NCBI GenBank assembly: GCA_964195425.1
Contig: CAXMOM010000039.1
Coordinates: forward strand, 1 to 64,000
DNA: 64,000 nucleotides
Origin: Glaciecola sp964195425
GTDB taxonomy: Bacteria; Pseudomonadota; Gammaproteobacteria; Enterobacterales; Alteromonadaceae
Direction: 5' to 3'
A model generated the notes under the pieces. It was not told the origin of the DNA. It ran no database searches and saw only the letters and a list, made by a program, of their open reading frames with translations. Below, in pieces: positions 63,338 to 64,000 of this stretch. The first letter of the stretch is position 1; every line of letters starts with the position of its first letter. Made by a program: the position numbers and the translations under genes.

Positions 63338-64000
63338 ATGAGCGCAGCCTCTCCATTTCAGCATTTACTAAGTCCATTAGATTTAGGGTTTACTACCCTC
63401 AAAAACAGAACGCTAATGGGTTCCATGCATGTTGGATTAGAAGAAGAAAAAGGCGGCTTTGATAAGCTAGCTGCCTTTTATGCTGCCCGAGCAAAAGGGG
63501 GCGTTGGCCTTATTGTAACGGGGGGTATTGCACCTAATATAGCAGGCTGGCTTGCACCTTTTGCAGGACGTATGAGTAGTAGTCGTCATGCAAAAAAACA
63601 CAAAGTCGTTACCGATGCCGTGCACAACGAAGGCGGTAAAATTTGTATGCAAATACTGCATTCAGGTCGCTACGGTTATCATCCTTTAGCAGTCTCAGCC
63701 TCGAACGTGCAGGCGCCTATTTCACCTTTCAAACCTAAAGCCTTGTCTAGCCGCGGCATTAAAAACACCATAAAAGACTATGTAGAATCAGCCAATTATG
63801 CAAAAAAAGCTGGCTACGACGGTGTTGAAATTATGGGGTCTGAAGGTTATCTAATTAACCAGTTCTTTTGCCAGCGCACCAATCAGCGAGACGACGAATG
63901 GGGTGGAAGCCTAGAAAACAGATCACGACTTGCCATTGAAGTAGTCACGCAAACCCGTCAAAAAGTAGGCCCTGAGTTTATTATTATCTATCGTTTGTCG
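63338..64000 (+). CDS. fadH: 2,4-dienoyl-CoA reductase FadH, 5' part
   Basis: The gene runs off the window; 221 codons are present. The N-terminus SPLDLGFTTLKNRTLMGSMH with FMN-barrel motifs, QILHSGRYGYHP and EIMGSEGYLINQFFCQRTNQ is that of the old-yellow-enzyme domain of NADPH 2,4-dienoyl-CoA reductase, which helps degrade unsaturated fatty acids. It fits the acyl-CoA dehydrogenase at 17469 as part of fatty-acid use. AAAAAGG precedes ATG 63338. The C-terminal Fe-S/NADPH part is not visible, so related two-domain reductases cannot be excluded. Confidence 0.88.
   Translation, partial: MSAASPFQHLLSPLDLGFTTLKNRTLMGSMHVGLEEEKGGFDKLAAFYAARAKGGVGLIVTGGIAPNIAGWLAPFAGRMSSSRHAKKHKVVTDAVHNEGGKICMQILHSGRYGYHPLAVSASNVQAPISPFKPKALSSRGIKNTIKDYVESANYAKKAGYDGVEIMGSEGYLINQFFCQRTNQRDDEWGGSLENRSRLAIEVVTQTRQKVGPEFIIIYRLS

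Noticed and set aside
1..64000. CRISPR arrays, tRNA or rRNA genes, transposases, phage genes
   Set aside because: I looked for regularly spaced repeats, cloverleaf patterns and recombinase motifs and found none I could support.

Overview
The window reads as chromosome of a marine gammaproteobacterium of the Alteromonadales (Glaciecola/Paraglaciecola/Alteromonas-like). This is an inference from gene families seen together: CioAB-type cytochrome bd with a GbsR/MarR-type regulator, a MipA-DUF3019-RstAB-like cassette, PEP-CTERM-like proteins, and many lipoprotein hydrolases and TonB systems. Base composition leans to AT. I see no rRNA, tRNA, CRISPR array, insertion sequence or prophage.

1-24 kb is a patchwork of small units. 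It holds a decayed threonine synthase (two in-frame stops, lost start and C-terminus), an EamA exporter, a UDP-glucuronate decarboxylase, a GFA-type zinc protein and a hotdog-protein/membrane-protein pair. These are followed by a NAPE-PLD-like metallo-hydrolase and a convergent pair of envelope thiol-redox proteins. Next come a chemoreceptor with a large internal deletion, a regulator behind a perfect 18-bp inverted repeat, and cydAB. A PEP-CTERM-like protein, an acyl-CoA dehydrogenase, a secreted endonuclease/phosphatase-fold protein and an NCS2-like permease complete this part. At 21.8-23.4 kb both members of an ECF42-type sigma factor / DGPF (YciI-like) pair are broken.

24-32 kb is signalling. 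A 1523-residue protein carries several PAS domains, about 680 residues of coiled coil containing three tandem repeats of about 75 residues, and a C-terminal helical domain resembling a phosphotransfer domain without its histidine. It has no kinase core. Convergent to it is a four-gene envelope-sensing operon (MipA/OmpV protein, DUF3019 protein, OmpR-type regulator, histidine kinase).

32-45 kb holds a beta-propeller lipoprotein, an acyltransferase, a GH13 amylase-type lipoprotein, an M1 aminopeptidase lipoprotein and the pqiABC lipid-transport operon with a small membrane gene in front. A probably frameshifted secreted protein, an SGNH esterase and a repeat-containing lipoprotein follow.

45-64 kb holds a TonB-dependent receptor, a large Cache-type chemoreceptor, a small ABC exporter operon with a PLDc_N protein, a tricorn-like protease, a DUF885 peptidase coupled to a YdjM-like membrane hydrolase, an M16 peptidase and the 5' part of fadH, which sits behind a nearly perfect 30-bp palindrome.

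The picture is a heterotroph that degrades extracellular protein and glucan, senses by chemotaxis and envelope signalling, and is losing several regulatory and biosynthetic genes by point mutation. The best candidates for something undescribed are the kinase-less PAS/coiled-coil protein and the operator-like palindromes before the GbsR-type gene and fadH.
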